DNA from: Sialis fuliginosa
Taxonomy: Eukaryota > Arthropoda > Insecta > Megaloptera > Sialidae
NCBI GenBank assembly: GCA_961205875.1
Contig: OY540815.1
Coordinates: 17,979,638-18,043,637 of the forward strand
Length of the DNA stretch: 64,000 nt
Reading direction: 5' to 3'
The position numbers were made by a program, and so were the translations under genes. Positions 20,526-32,412 of the stretch are shown here, piece after piece. Position 1 is the first letter of the stretch; every line of letters begins with the position of its first letter. Under the pieces are notes generated by a model. That model had not been told where the DNA came from, made no database searches, and was given only the letters and a program-made list of their open reading frames with translations.

Positions 20526-20997
20526 TATAATAAAGTAAAATAAAAAATATATAGTAAACAACATCTAATTCTCAAGCACGGCGTTCTTGTGTGAATCACT
20601 TGTTGTTTACAGAAGTTCCTAAACATTCCAAAAGTACTCTAAACGACAATAATAACATCAAAGTTAGTCTAAACACAAGTTTGTAATTCTCGTGTTCAGC
20701 GCTTCTCAAACATTCTCTTCTGCGGTTACTCGACGACAAAATAACAACACTCGAGTTCAAGTTTCATCAGTGAACATAAAAAAAAGTCATAAAAAACTTT
20801 CTCGTGGTTATAATTTTCTAGTTTTTGTTGTTCATGTTTATTATTGTGTGAATGGGATAACTTTAAGTTAAAAGGATATTATATGTATTATAAATATTTT
20901 ATACTATCAGTTTAAAGTTTAAAACATATTTAGATATTTTAAGTCGGTGTTACAGAAAAATCACTTATTTGAAAATTTCAAATTGTTCGATTTTTTT
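20526..20997. other. AT-rich unique stretch
   Basis: GC-richer words occur at 20690-20760 (TCTGCGGTTACTCGACGAC) but no frame, splice pair or repeat boundary was found. Confidence 0.4.
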
Positions 20998-20999
20998 TT

Positions 21000-21590
21000 A
21001 ATATATCGTGATTCTATGTGACAAAATAAGGAACTTTTGTAAGAAACATTTTTTTTCTTTTACTTCCTCGTTATATCCGAAGTAGCTGTGATAATTTCTG
21101 AAACCAGAAAAAAATTGTTCTCCGATTTCAAAATTTCTTCTTAATTTTTCCATTTCATGTAAAGATAAACACTGTTTGGTTTCTAATTTGGGCTGATTAG
21201 TAGATGGTCTCATATAAAATTCATCAAAGTCGTGTGTAGGAGGGTGGGGTGGTATCCCAAAATCGTTATTTTTTTATTATCCCAAGAACGATGCATGTTA
21301 CATGAAAATCTTATAGAATTTTTTAAAACATTCGATTTTCTATACGAAATGTTTTTTACATCATTTAAAAAATCATTAAAAAAAATAAAATACGAATCAG
21401 GCACGTATAAAGAAAAATTTCTAATTAATATTTTCAAATAAAAAAATTGTATAAAAATTATAAGTTTTACCAATAGCAGTTCATCTGAATATTTTATCGG
21501 TATCTATTAAAAATCTTCAATAATTAATTACCTTTGAAGATTTTAACACGAGGAAGCACTATGAATTCACTTGGCAGATGTTTTTTTTTT
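21000..21590 (+). repeat. R2 repeat, copy C, near full length
   Basis: Runs from TACTTCCTCGTTATATCCGA through ATTGTTCTCCGATTTCAAAA, TCGTGTGTAGGAGGG and ACATGAAAATCTTATAGAAT to the conserved end motif at 21550-21581 (GAGGAAGCACTATGAATTC ... GGCAGATG). Block order matches copies A and D. Frames inside (21210-21473 minus, 21232-21441 plus) are chance frames. Confidence 0.7.
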
Positions 21591-21591
21591 A

Positions 21592-23132
21592 AATAAGTCG
21601 AAAAAATGTTTTTTCTGACGCTTTTTCCAGGTCAAATCTATTTCTTTTTTTAACATTTTCAATTATTAAAAAAAAGTACCTTATTCCAGCTCTGCACAGT
21701 TATTGCTTTCAAATACAATCTAATATTATATATTTTATATCAAATTCACTGACACAGATACTTTTAAAATAAATATACAAAAAGAACACTTATAAATAGA
21801 TCATAAATCTATCTTCGATTTCAACTTTTTTTCTAGTAATTTTTTTGTTATTAAAAACGTGTCTGTAAAATTGAAAACATCGTTGTCGAATAGCTTTCCA
21901 GTTTTTGTTCCTGTCCATGTTCTATTGTCAAATATTCTTTGGTTCAGCGTTTTAAACGCGCTAGTTTTTTTATTGGATTTCCGGTTTTTGCTAGCCAGAA
22001 GGCCGAGTTTATAAAATTTTGTTTCAATTTAGAAACAGGCTGATTTATAGTTACATTAATGTATTGTTTTATGGTTCTAGGAAAAATAAATTTTAAATTT
22101 TTGCACACTGAAAAAAGTAGAACTTCTCTAAATCGAACCTTTAGAGTCGCAATGTTTTTTTTAATAAGTATGAGTACAATAAAATATTTATAGTGTAATT
22201 TTTGCACAGGTGAGCTTGAAAATAAAATTCAATGTAGGAAAATACTTAGATTTAATTGACAGAAAAATCATATATTATTCATTAAAATACTGTATGTAAT
22301 ATAAAAACATCTGCCAAGTAAATGCACAGTGCTTCCTCATATTAAATTAAACAACCTGAGATTTCAAAGAAAACTAACAAAATAATTCTAGATTTTTTTT
22401 AAATATACGATAGTTCTGAGATAATAATCTGTAACACTTTAAATGCCCCACCCTGTATAAACTATCTATTTTCTATTTTTATACTAAAATATGAAAATCA
22501 AGACCAAAATATTCTGATCGGTAAAACAGATAATTCAACCATCACATATTTTATATAAAATTCAGCACACAACAGGAAATCCAATTTGACTGTAAGGGTG
22601 ATTGAAATCTAATATTGGAAAGCCATCAGCTATGTACACAAAATCGTGACTTATGATTTTCCTTTGTTTAGAGCATAAAAAATAATGGAGCCGTTGTAAT
22701 GAAGTAAATCCGAGAAATGTGCCTGCAGAAAAATCTGTTTGAAATCACGCAGCCGCCTATTCATTAACAAGATCACCGAACAAACTGATCAATAGTATGT
22801 GTGTAGTCTGTGATATCGTGTTGGTGTTCTCTATTGTCTATGGACCTTCACCGAAATATGCCGTTCGTGGAACTATAAAAACGTATAAAAAATGGCGAAA
22901 TTTGTAAATACTTCAAAATAATTTTAAACTCGCTTTTATTAATGTTTTGATAGTAAAAACTATATATGTGTTTTATGTAATTAAAAATGTATTTCTTTTT
23001 AAGACTTTTATGGCTTCCTTTACTATTTTTTCAGTATTTTATACAAGTAAAAAATTCCATTCCATATATACTATTCTACAAAATGTTTACTAATATAGCT
23101 AATATCTACATAATTAAATCATAAATAAAACA
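21592..23132. other. AT-rich stretch with an R2 end fragment and a GC-richer patch
   Basis: 22307-22338 is an isolated R2 end motif (ACATCTGCCAAGTAAATGCA). 22449-22460 (CCACCCTGTATA) resembles a mariner-type end without a partner. 22690-22870 is a GC-richer unique patch (CACGCAGCCGCCTATTCATT, GAACAAACTGATCAATAG) that could be regulatory. The rest is plain. Confidence 0.45.
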
Positions 23133-23624
23133 GCCAAGTGATAGGGTTCCGTAGTCATTCTCACTACGATTTATAAAAAAAAGTTATTCCAAAATATTTC
23201 ATAAACTATGTTTGCTACAATGTTCGTTATAATTTTCATTGAAAGTACAAATTAAAAGCTACATTCTGGAATTTTTTAATCGATAGTTTAGAAATTAGAG
23301 GGGGGGGGGCACTCTGATAACGACATTGAAAAGCAAATATATCGTGACTGAATGGTTTAAATCAAAAGGTCATTTGACATTTTTTGTTGCATTTAGGAAA
23401 CCTATTTAATAGGACAAGTGGGAAAAAAAATGTTGAATATACTTTTCAGTCTATGGGAAGGGGGTCCAAAAAAAATTTGTTTTCAAAAATTTCATCATTT
23501 ATGTTTCTGGATTATCAATCTACGTCCGTTTACAAAATTTCATCTAAATCGGTGTAAAATTTATATAGACGGACGGACAGAGGAAACTATAAGGGTTCCT
23601 AGTTTTCTATGGAGCCCTAAAAAG
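23133..23624 (+). repeat. R7 repeat, full-length copy
   Basis: Starts GCCAAGTGATAGGGTTCCG, has a polyG run at about 23302-23311 and the block CATCTAAATCGGTGTAAAAT with GACGGACGGACAGAGG. It ends GGAGCCCTAAAAAG. The opposed ends AGGGTTCC and GGAGCCCT form short inverted repeats. This structure (repeat ends plus a degenerate CGGACGGACAG run) matches a repeat that I remember as frequent in Lepidoptera. The frame 23418-23708 is not a recognisable protein. Confidence 0.7.
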
Positions 23625-24241
23625 TATAAACATACAAAAACAGTGTTTTACTTTTTAAATAATACAACTTTTAGAACAAATTCTAAGAAAAATCTGTTGA
23701 GAAATTAATATCCATATATTATTATTAACTGTAACTACATTCTACATGTTTTTATAGTTCCATGGTCGATAAAGGCCAACATGATTGTTGTTGCTTTATT
23801 TTGGTCGACGCGTGTTTGTTTTCAACGCTAGCATTTGTCTTGTAGTAAATGGGAATTGTTGTAGTGCTTTATTGAATTTCGCTACTATAGTATTATAAAG
23901 AAAAGATTGAGTATGTGAAGAATTCAAAGACTTCGAGATTGTAGATACGATGACTACAAAATATTATTATGTTTGATAAAACATTTGTAAAAACCTTTTT
24001 TAATGTATATAGGTACTAACAATATATTTATTATTTTTTTTTTCTATCTATACTACTTTCCTGTGGCACCCATAGAAAAGGATGTATTGAAAAAAATGCA
24101 GATATAAAATAGACATTGACTATTCTAAGAAAGTATAATTGATTGAAATGTACAAAAATGTATATTTAAGATTCTGCAATTAGTATGCGAACATATAGAT
24201 TTTCGACAAAATTTCAACATTTATTAAACAATAACTAAGTA
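23625..24241. other. AT-rich stretch, nothing recognised
   Basis: A GC-richer patch at 23800-23880 (TTGGTCGACGCGTGTTTG) is the only compositional feature. No frame or element end found. Confidence 0.45.
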
Positions 24242-24774
24242 AGGTAGTGGCACCAGTCTTGGCAAGGGCCCCAGTAATGGCAATTTTTTAATTAAATGTA
24301 CTAAATTAGAAATATGTGTTAATACTTGATTACTACCATTTCTGAATATTAATCTATATACATTTAACTGTCTTATAGCGTGATTTGATGACAATCGGTC
24401 AATAGGTGTCAAAATGGTGGACATTTAAACTAATTATTAGTATAATTTATTTATTAATTATTATATTATCATAGCAACTGTTTTACATTGTTTCAAATTT
24501 GACGATTCTTTCTTTTATATTTGTTCTGTTGTAGTACTTATCATTTTGTAATCATTACCAAGTGTCCATCACTACTTGTTCATTACTGGAGAAAAAACAT
24601 GAACAAAATAAAATGCTATAAATTAAAAAACAAACTATATTTCCGGGCTTTGGTAAGAGTTACTTGTTTTATTAATAACATGAGTTCATGACAATTACAA
24701 AAAACAAGCCCATTAATCCAAAAAAACCGAATACTTACTCTTATAGCGGCCATATCTTAACTTTTCGGTGACCT
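24242..24774 (-). mobile_element. R1 element, copy 4, full length, inverted
   Basis: The reverse complement of the other copies. The plus strand starts AGGTAGTGGCACCAGT and ends CTTTTCGGTGACCT, with TA outside both ends (24240-24241 and 24775-24776). It is about 20 bp shorter than copies 1 and 2. The minus-strand frame 24224-24424 is a chance frame across the right end. Confidence 0.8.
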
Positions 24775-24879
24775 TACATTGCATACTCAAAGTACCTGTG
24801 CTGCCGTACTATAGTTAGTTTTATAATTCTACTTTTAAATGACTACACAATTTCAGTAAACCAATCAATCTTTCGGAAT

Positions 24880-24984
24880 ACAAAATAACCTATGTCCAAA
24901 TTTCATCAAAATCGATTTAACTGTTTAGTCGTGAAAGGGTAACAAACATACAGTTCCTTTCGCATTTGTAAAATTAGTATGGAT
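24880..24984 (-). repeat. R10 repeat fragment, inverted
   Basis: The minus strand reads CATACTAATTTTACAAATG, then GTTACCCTTTCACGACTAAA, then a GATTTTGATGAAATTTGG block. This parallels 11701-11790 and gives the longer version of the family. Confidence 0.6.
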
Positions 24985-25244
24985 AAAGTATGTACACTCT
25001 ATTCGTTCAAATATTATTTTATAATACAAAAAATCTATATACAACATCATCTGTAATACAAGATAACGTTTCATATAATGCTTAGCATTTACTAATTACC
25101 ACGTACCGCTATAATTACCGTACATAGAATGATTTGTAACTGATACAGTCCAATTCCTTTAATTATAAATTCTAATTTACTAATCTCCTGTTATAATCGC
25201 CTGCTTCGCGTATACGACAGATAAGAATGGACCAAAAAACCGAA

Positions 25245-25395
25245 AGTGCATATGATATTACAATTTACTGCAAGGGTAGCGGGTTCAAACCCTGTAATGG
25301 ATGTATGACCGCCATTGCACAATGATGATAAGCCGTGGATCCGCTTGCATCGGTGGAACATATGTAAATGTGTTTATGTATATATATGTACAGGA
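25245..25395 (+). repeat. Possible SINE relic with a B-box-like sequence
   Basis: AGCGGGTTCAAACCCTGT (25277-25294) matches the T-arm/B box of a tRNA, including its stem GGGTT..AACCC. No A box at proper spacing and no acceptor stem are visible, so it is not a tRNA gene. The following 100 bp (to TGTATATATATGTACAGG) could be a SINE body. Confidence 0.35.
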
Positions 25396-26212
25396 TGGTC
25401 TCGAAGATACGTGATATGTAATCCAGTAGAATTTATGTTCGTGTTAGTGGTTGTAGTGTTTCGATAGCGAGAGAAAGATTTATTTTGTATTGTGTGTCAT
25501 CTCTATTGAAATCTGAGTTGGGATAATGAAGTTTGCTGAAAGAATAGTTTATTGTAGATCCAGAACAATATTTGAAGTGAATAATAATACCGTATGGAAC
25601 ATATTTTATTAAAACAAACTAGATCTGAGTCTAGACTTCTGAATAAACACAATAACATTTAGTTATTACATACATAATACATTCTTCTTATATTGAAACA
25701 CTAACCAATATTGAAGCAGAATTGATCAATTATATTATTAATTTGTAATTCAGTGTGTACTCAAACCCAGGGGGGGATTAAAAATAAGGAACATTAATTC
25801 TACAGCTTAAAATATTGACTTCGTAAAGAAACGGTTTCTTGAATAATTATTTGTTTATGTTTTGACATACTTCCATCTGTATAACATTAGTGATATGGTT
25901 TTTTAATAGTGTCTTGTATTTTATTATAACACGTAAAGTAAAATTTTCAAAAAAAAATCTTTCTTACTTCACGCGATATTTAATATGTTACCGTATATAA
26001 ATTTATTTCAAGTTATTTCCTAAACTATACGACCAAATTGAATGCTATAAAGGGCCAATTATATCTATATTAACTACTTATGACGATGTAATCATTTATA
26101 TCAATAGGGATTAATTTTTTGCAGGTCATAAGTCCACGTAAACAGAACCCAAATATTTTTAATTTTCTTTGTAACATAAAATCAGTCATTGTGGCTTAAA
26201 TATAAAATTTAG
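25396..26212. other. AT-rich stretch, nothing recognised
   Basis: Plain sequence. One phrase, GTACAGGATGGTCTCGAAG (from 25389), resembles a mariner-like end but has no inverted partner nearby. Confidence 0.45.
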
Positions 26213-26370
26213 ATTTACTTTTATCATCACTGCTTATTCCTTATGTTACCTAACGTAACAAAATGTAGCCTATAACCTGGCCAGAGAACATATCTATGAA
26301 TTAAAAAAAAAACACACACTAACGAACAGACAGCAGTTAAGTTTTTTATACATATATATATTAAGGATGT
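26213..26370 (+). repeat. R11 repeat, copy 1
   Basis: Shares with 29385-29572 the blocks TTATCATCACTGCTTA, TATGTTACCTAACGTAACAA, TGTAGCCTATAACCTGG, ACCTATGAATTAAA and ACTAACGAACAGACAG, ending in TATATATATTAAGGAT. The end looks like a retroelement 3' tail joined to a short AT microsatellite. This copy lacks about 35 bp present in copy 2. The minus-strand frame 26227-26481 is a chance frame. Confidence 0.7.
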
Positions 26371-26619
26371 TATTTTAAAGTACTCTGATTCTGTATAATG
26401 CCTCTTTGGATAATTTAGAATTAGACAAACCTGTGGGCCATTTGTACCATACCATACAAGCTGCTTATAATTAAATTTCACATAAATGTTTAAATTTTGT
26501 AGCTACTCATGTTCCCCTAACTGATATTAATCAGCTTATAACAATTGCAATCCGCATATAACAAACAATCCTGCATGAATAATTATAAACAGCAATTCAA
26601 AAATTAAACCATTTTTACA

Positions 26620-26890
26620 CCGACGGACGTCAACTACCACAGACACAATACATGTAACATATCCGGTAGACCGATGCAACACATTTGTCCCATTTCCGAA
26701 GCTAATTCAGATGAGCCTGCATTTAAAATCTACAATTAGATCACACTGCGCGCTGCTGCAGTCCTGTCAAAGCTACGGCTTTCTGTCTGTCTGTTACATT
26801 GTTACGAATTGGGTCACAATACTCCTCCTTCCCATTGAACCCGTCTCCCATTTCAACAACCGGAAGACTTCCTCTTCGCGAAATTGTATT
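26620..26890. promoter_or_regulatory. GC-richer unique island
   Basis: A balanced-composition stretch (GCGCGCTGCTGCAGTCCTG, CCATTGAACCCGTCTCCC, ACAACCGGAAGACTTCC) in AT-rich surroundings. A 78-codon frame (26711-26947 plus) crosses it without recognisable domains. It matches no repeat in the window. Candidate regulatory element or unrecognised exon. Confidence 0.25.
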
Positions 26891-27488
26891 TTGAATAAAT
26901 TATTATTTGTACATATAACCGTTATTCAATTTTATCTGTTTTTATAAGTAAATTATGTTGATGTTGTTGTAAAGAAAGTTTGTTGTTGTTTAATTATAAC
27001 AGGTAAAAAGATGTGATGTGTATTGAATATCTTAAAACAATGGCGGATCTGGTTTAATAAAGTTCAGGATATTTAGCGATTGTATTTTTATAAATATTAC
27101 TTTTACCAAGATTGTTCAAAGGCTATAGCCGGGTAAGCATGCAAAACATGCCTTTACATGGATTTGGCTGATTATTTTTTTGGAAGTAACATTTTATTTA
27201 ACTTTCAACCTGACCAAATATTAAGTACGAAAAATTTATAGTTTTCAAAAAAAAGATTTGTTTTGATTTTTGATAATCTGGTGAAATTTGTTCGAACAAA
27301 TTATGAGAAAAAAGTTTGAACTGGCCCGTGGAGCAATTTAGGTTGGCCAGGACTGATGTACACAATACAATCAAGATAACTGCAAAAATGTTGCACATTT
27401 TGCATTTACATTTCATCTCTATAATAAAGATAGATTTAAAATAATAAAACACACCAACAATTTTCTCACCTTATAAAATGAACTCATA

Positions 27489-27722
27489 GTGTACTTACAG
27501 TTCATAATACACACTGTAGGTATAAAACAACAATGTATACATGTTCCAGCGGCTACTCGGATCTTAAATGGAGCGCGGAGAATGATTTGTGCATGCATGT
27601 TTACTTATTATACATGGAAAATATTTGCAGCAGCAGTACAAGAGGAGGACAGCTACATTACCGACCGGCACTTAACGATGCGTAAACCATACAAGCCAGA
27701 AACAATGAACGAACCAGTGTAA
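27489..27722 (+). other. Coding-like island with a 77-codon frame
   Basis: The frame from an alternative start at 27489 to a stop at 27722 uses fairly GC-rich codons in its second half (VQEEDSYITDRHLTMRKPYK) and ends PETMNEPV. The opposite strand is interrupted by stops. The upstream half is AT-rich and has AG/GT dinucleotides, but no convincing acceptor with a pyrimidine tract. No family recognised. A conserved non-coding element or a relic exon are the alternatives. Confidence 0.25.
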
Positions 27723-28060
27723 AAACCCCATGAATGTCAAATAGTCATTAATACAGAATAGTCTCAAATATATACACACTATGTGTGGCCGAAATTAGCT
27801 TTTGTATAGCCCAATGTTGTTGTGAACCGTCCATTGTGTTTCTGTATATTTGGATAGTTCGGAATTTGGATGAATTCTTGTATACAGAATACGGGGTGTG
27901 AGTTTTTATTGAGTGATTATATTTTTTAATTTTAAAACAATTGAGTTAATGGCAATTATGTGTTTTTGAACAATTCAAATTCATTGTAGGAAAAATTAGA
28001 ATTTTTCCAATTATAATTGCATCTATTCCACATTACCAATATTTCCACACGGAGAAAAAA

Positions 28061-28087
28061 ACATCTGCCAAGTAAATACACAGTGCT
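28061..28087 (+). repeat. R2 end-motif fragment
   Basis: ACATCTGCCAAGTAAATACA followed by CAGTGCT: an isolated copy of the R2 terminal motif after a poly-A-like AGAAAAAAA. Confidence 0.6.
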
Positions 28088-28171
28088 AAATTCACCAAAA
28101 CCGATAGTGTTCAGATAAATTGCCTGGCATTGGTTAACCATTTAATTTTTTCGTCAATTTTTAATTTTAAT

Positions 28172-28276
28172 TTTAATTTACAACAATTACATTAAATCTT
28201 GTCACGAGCGTGACCCACCGTGCGTGATCGGGCGTGAGTAAAACAATAGGATTCGTGATCGTGAGCAAAAGCTCTA
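28172..28276. mobile_element. hAT fragment: right end of the CGTGA-rich family
   Basis: Matches 10285-10488: TTACAACAATTACATTAAAT, then TGTCACGAGCGTGACCC and CGTGCGTGATCGGGCGTGAG, ending in GCTCTA. About 70 bp of the CGTGA-rich end are deleted. The left end is absent. R4 copy A begins 14 bp downstream. Confidence 0.8.
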
Positions 28277-28289
28277 TTTCCGACACTAA

Positions 28290-28564
28290 TGCCCGGTATT
28301 ATAAAGAATCTGCTTGAGTGCAAATTCAAATTAGCTCCCAGCTAACGCTATCTGCTAGGTATTAACTATAAATGACATCCTCTCACAAATGTAGCCAATC
28401 GTACATATAATGACATTGACGCATGCGTATTAAGTAGAAATCAACGACTTAAAATAAGCATTAACATTATTATACATTTATTACAATTTCACAACAATTT
28501 GGCTCCCAGGAGATAGCGTTATCTGGAAGCAAATTTGCGTGCAAATTCTTTATAATACCGGGCA
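28290..28564. mobile_element. R4 element, copy A, full length (275 bp)
   Basis: TIRs TGCCCGGTATTATAAAGAAT and, inverted, ATTCTTTATAATACCGGGCA, flanked by TAA on both sides (28287-28289 and 28565-28567). Subterminal inverted blocks follow (TAGCTCCCAGCTAACGCTAT and its mate near 28504-28532). A 3-bp TAA duplication fits PIF/Harbinger-type MITEs. No coding capacity. This copy is the best reference for the family. Confidence 0.83.
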
Positions 28565-28567
28565 TAA

Positions 28568-29384
28568 CTAGATCATTATTGCGGATATTGCTATACCATA
28601 ATACTAAGTTACAAAATGTAATTATGTCACTCATTTCAACTGAAAAAACCCGTCAAAAAATTGTACCTACACATCCAATAATTTTGATCGAATTCTAATT
28701 TACATCCAATTTCGTGATATTTCCTCAATAAAAGACAGTATAATCAAAAAATCAATATGCTTTAGTATTAAAACCTCTCTTTTTAACAAAGTTCATTTTG
28801 GAATGGAAAAAAAATCATACAACAAAACAAATCAGGAAATTGCTTTTTTAATCATTCTAAAGAAAGGATCATTAAGCGGTATAAAAAAGGGCAATGTATA
28901 TAATTAACTGTTAATTGCGTTTATTAAGGAGTAAATTAAGGACACGTATAAGAGATCGTTGTATAATTAGGGGGAGGAAATTAGATTTCTTTTTTCACAT
29001 CAATTTATAGTTCTATTTATTTTTTTAACCCTTGTCAATGTTAACCCACTCTTATCTTTACAAGTTTTATTTATTTTTAATTAAACTTTTTAAAATACAT
29101 AAAAAAACTGTATTTTATTACCATCAATTATGTCGCATCGCAATTTGCAAAACATGACATTCAAAAACTCTTAATTTTTCTATGAATAAAATAAAAAGAG
29201 GAAGGTTTAAATATGAAATTAATGTTTTTACTTATACCCAGTGCCATGGAACTTTCTTATATGTATTACAGAGATTGTGTCACTGACTTTATTGTAGATA
29301 TTTTGATTCTACACAATTCTTTAGTACATTATTTTGTTCAACTGAAAGGTTTAGGCAGCGCTGGCGGCAAACTTTTTTCCGACT
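28568..29384. other. AT-rich stretch, nothing recognised
   Basis: 28895-28990 is a non-repeat patch with GTATAAGAGATCGTTGTATA and GGGGGAGG. Otherwise plain AT-rich sequence. Confidence 0.45.
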
Positions 29385-29572
29385 TGATTTACTATTATCA
29401 TCACTGCTTAGTTGTTATGTTACCTAACGTAACAAAATATAGCCTATGACCTGGCTAGATAATGTACCTATGAATTAAAAAAGAAACCACGTAAATCTGA
29501 TAAGTGGTTCTCGAGTGATAAGCGCACTAACGGACAGACAGAGAGACGTTGAGCTTTATATATATTAAGGAT
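29385..29572 (+). repeat. R11 repeat, copy 2
   Basis: The longer of two copies. It carries GATAAGTGGTTCTCGAGTGA and GCGCACTAACGGACAGAC between the shared blocks and ends in TTTATATATATTAAGGAT. The frame 29213-29449 ends inside it and is not a recognisable protein. Confidence 0.7.
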
Positions 29573-29904
29573 TTATATGCACGTGATTGATTAAAGTAAA
29601 CATTTCAAAACAAAATACATAATGACCTACTGAGGAATCGATTGCGTGAAATACTTATGAATGAATCGATCGGTATGTTTATAGTTAAACATGTTTATGG
29701 GCATGTATTGACGTGTTAAATACATAACAAAAATAATCAACTCTAATCGGAATCATAAGAACATGCAACATTTCCCGAATGTGACATATGTACATGCATG
29801 CTCTTGTGTAACTATGCATAGTTATCAAAATAAACTGAATTGTGTTGCATGTACACCTACACGTAAATATGATTTGGTATACAGAAACGTACTAGTATAT
29901 TAAG

Positions 29905-30139
29905 CGGTCACCAACCTTCTTATTCCGAGGGTGATGATGTAAAATTTCTTGTTTGACCAAAAATTATTTTAAGTTTTATAATATTATAAGTGATTCATAA
30001 TTTACGTGCCAAAATTTAACAGATGGTCGAAGAAGTTATTCCAAGCAATAAAATATTGTTGATACCTATATTAGAATAACTTATATCAACGTTTATATTA
30101 ACATGTGCCCAAAAAAAATTTTTGAGGGAGCTACAGCCC
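29905..30139. repeat. Possible hAT left end without a partner
   Basis: CGGTCACCAACCTTCTTATT resembles the start of hAT elements of the 'CAGCGGTCACCAACC' type, from memory. The expected inverse end was not found within the next 2 kb. The element would contain, or be interrupted by, the hAT at 30140-30466. Confidence 0.3.
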
Positions 30140-30466
30140 CAGTGGTGTAGCAAGCATAATTGGCGCCCGGGGTACGATATCTGTTTGGCGCCCCCAAAAA
30201 TAAGAAAATAAAAAAAAATAAAAATTTTATTAGAAATCTGGCGTGACTAAAAAAAAAAAAAGGTCTTCAGTTTTAATTTTATCTAATCTTATTTATTAAA
30301 TACATTTAACATTTCCACGACTAAAAAAAAAAAAAAAGGTCTCCAAGTTCCATATTCTCGCCTTTAACTCTTTATAAAAACGGTTTAAAAGGTTAAGGGC
30401 CATTTGGCGCCCTTCTGTAAGTGATAGACCCCCTTGCCCCCCCCCCCCCCCCCCGCTACGCCATTG
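30140..30466. mobile_element. hAT-type MITE, 327 bp
   Basis: Ends CAGTGGTGTAGC and, inverted, CAATGGCGTAGC (10 of 12 match), flanked by an exact 8-bp duplication TACAGCCC (30132-30139 and 30467-30474). The interior holds two similar units, each GACTAAAAAAAA followed by AAAAGGTCT (30244-30264 and 30320-30343), and a long C run (about 30437-30454). No transposase is present. Confidence 0.9.
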
Positions 30467-30827
30467 TACAGCCCTCCAAAGATTATGTCCAAAAATAATT
30501 TGTATTCATCATCATCTTGAGAACTTATTATTATTATTGTATCCCACTTATTTTTTAATATTTCTCCATACAAAAATTACAATATTTTCTGTAAATACAT
30601 ATCTTTCATGAGGAAAAACATTTGTTATTAATTATTTTAATGCATGGCCAAAAAAATCCTAAAAAAGAGCTTTTTTTGGAAGTCCCAGCTGGGTCTGGCC
30701 TCTTAAATCACTATGCCAGTAAATAATCTTTTAAAATCTTACTAACAGTAGGCATACGCACAAATAACTAACGTATGTAACCTTAATGTTAATTTATGTA
30801 TATCTCATTGTCCATTAACAATAAAAT

Positions 30828-31698
30828 CAGCGGCGTAACTATACCATCTGAGGCCCGTGGCAAATCCATCGGACGGGGCCCCGTAACAAACAATTAATTA
30901 TTGAACATTAAAATTAATTTGCAACAATTGAAAATTTTAAAATATAGTAGATTTTATTTATGTATAACAATTACGTGTAGTTGTATACGTCAATAATTGA
31001 CGTACTTATACAAATCAAAGCTTAATCTTTCTACTTCTTAAATTTTAAGTTATAAAAGTTATAAGATAATCGACGAAAAAATATTTGAATACCCCTGTCC
31101 GCGCAACCACCGCGGGAAGCGAATTTTATTTGTTAATGAAAAAATAAAAAAAGAATTAAATGTGTAAGAAAAGTAGGCGCTGAATTTCTTCGAAAATTTT
31201 TTACTGTCCCATGCAGGTCTTTAAAGTTAAAAAAAATTGTTTTACTACAAATTTTTTCCATTCTACCAACCGTAATTATTTTATATTCAGAAAAATCTTA
31301 ATTAATAAATAATTCAGTTTTTTTTATTAAATTTACCTAAGGTATAGGTACAAACTTTTCATAAAAAAAATTTTTTATATTTTTCTTGAATGCAGTCTTT
31401 TTTTCGGCTTGAATCAAGTATATGCTTATTTCAAGATTATTTTTTACTTCTTTCAAGAATAAAATTAGAGTTAATTTATAGCATATCGCAAGAATCCCGA
31501 AAATATACTAAATTCAAGAATACTTTTCTGACAGTGTACCTAAGTTAAATTTATTAAATTCATAATTAATAAATTTTACAAAATTTCGTAATAAATGTTA
31601 GGTTCCTTCTTTTCTCATGGCCTCTCGGGCCAGGGGCCCCCTCAGGCCGGGGGCCCGTGGCATTTTACCCGCTCTGCCACCCTATTGTTACGCCACTG
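30828..31698. mobile_element. hAT-type non-autonomous element, 871 bp
   Basis: Ends CAGCGGCGTAAC and, inverted, CAGTGGCGTAAC, flanked by the exact 8-bp duplication AATAAAAT (30820-30827 and 31699-31706). The subterminal parts are GC-rich and inverted (GAGGCCCGTGGCA with GGGCCCGTGGCA, GGGGCCCC-type words). The middle is AT-rich and lacks any transposase frame. It belongs to a different subfamily from its neighbour at 30140. Confidence 0.9.
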
Positions 31699-31785
31699 AA
31701 TAAAATGAACGAGTAAATTAATAATCTATGATGCATTAAACACAACCATCCACTCCAATGAAGTAACATAAACTGGTACCTGTTC

Positions 31786-31975
31786 ACACACACACACACA
31801 GACAGACAAACGCGTGAGTGCATTTATCATGCAAAACACAATATATTATCTAATCAAGGTACAATAATACATTTGTATTTAGTTATCTGTATAGCTATTG
31901 TGAGGGCGAGCACGCGAGTGTGTATAGGTATGCGTGGGTGGATGTGTGTAGTTGTGGGTGTGTATATATATATGT
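31786..31975. repeat. Simple repeats: (CA)n/(CAGA)n and GT-rich run
   Basis: An (AC)n then ACAGACAGACA run lies at 31786-31811. A GTGTGT/GTGGGTG-rich run ending in TATATATATA lies at about 31917-31973. Microsatellites only. Confidence 0.85.
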
Positions 31976-32412
31976 CAGTGCGAGACTGTTATGATTTATG
32001 CGAAAGGGTTTCTAGTTTCGTTTTTACTCGAAACAGATAATATATACTGAAGGATTTCGGCTTTTTGTCTACGGATAAAAAATGTGGTTCTGGTTTACAG
32101 TAAGAGTTTTGTATGTGTGTGTATCAACACTTTAATATAAAAAAAACGGTTAGAAATAGTATACGTATATTGTTGAGTATTGTTTGTAAAGCTCTCAGAT
32201 AACGTTATTCATGTAATGGCTAGCCGTTTTGTGGAGATTACATTATGTGACTGGATTTTTTATGACAATCCATGTAATAACATTGCAGTCATGATTGGTG
32301 GTCTCATTTTAAATAAGGCTAGGAATTTTTTAGTTTATTTTTCTGCCTTTGTCTTATGCTTTGAACAGTTTTAATTTTAATAAAAAATAGTATTATTTTC
32401 AAACTGAAAATA

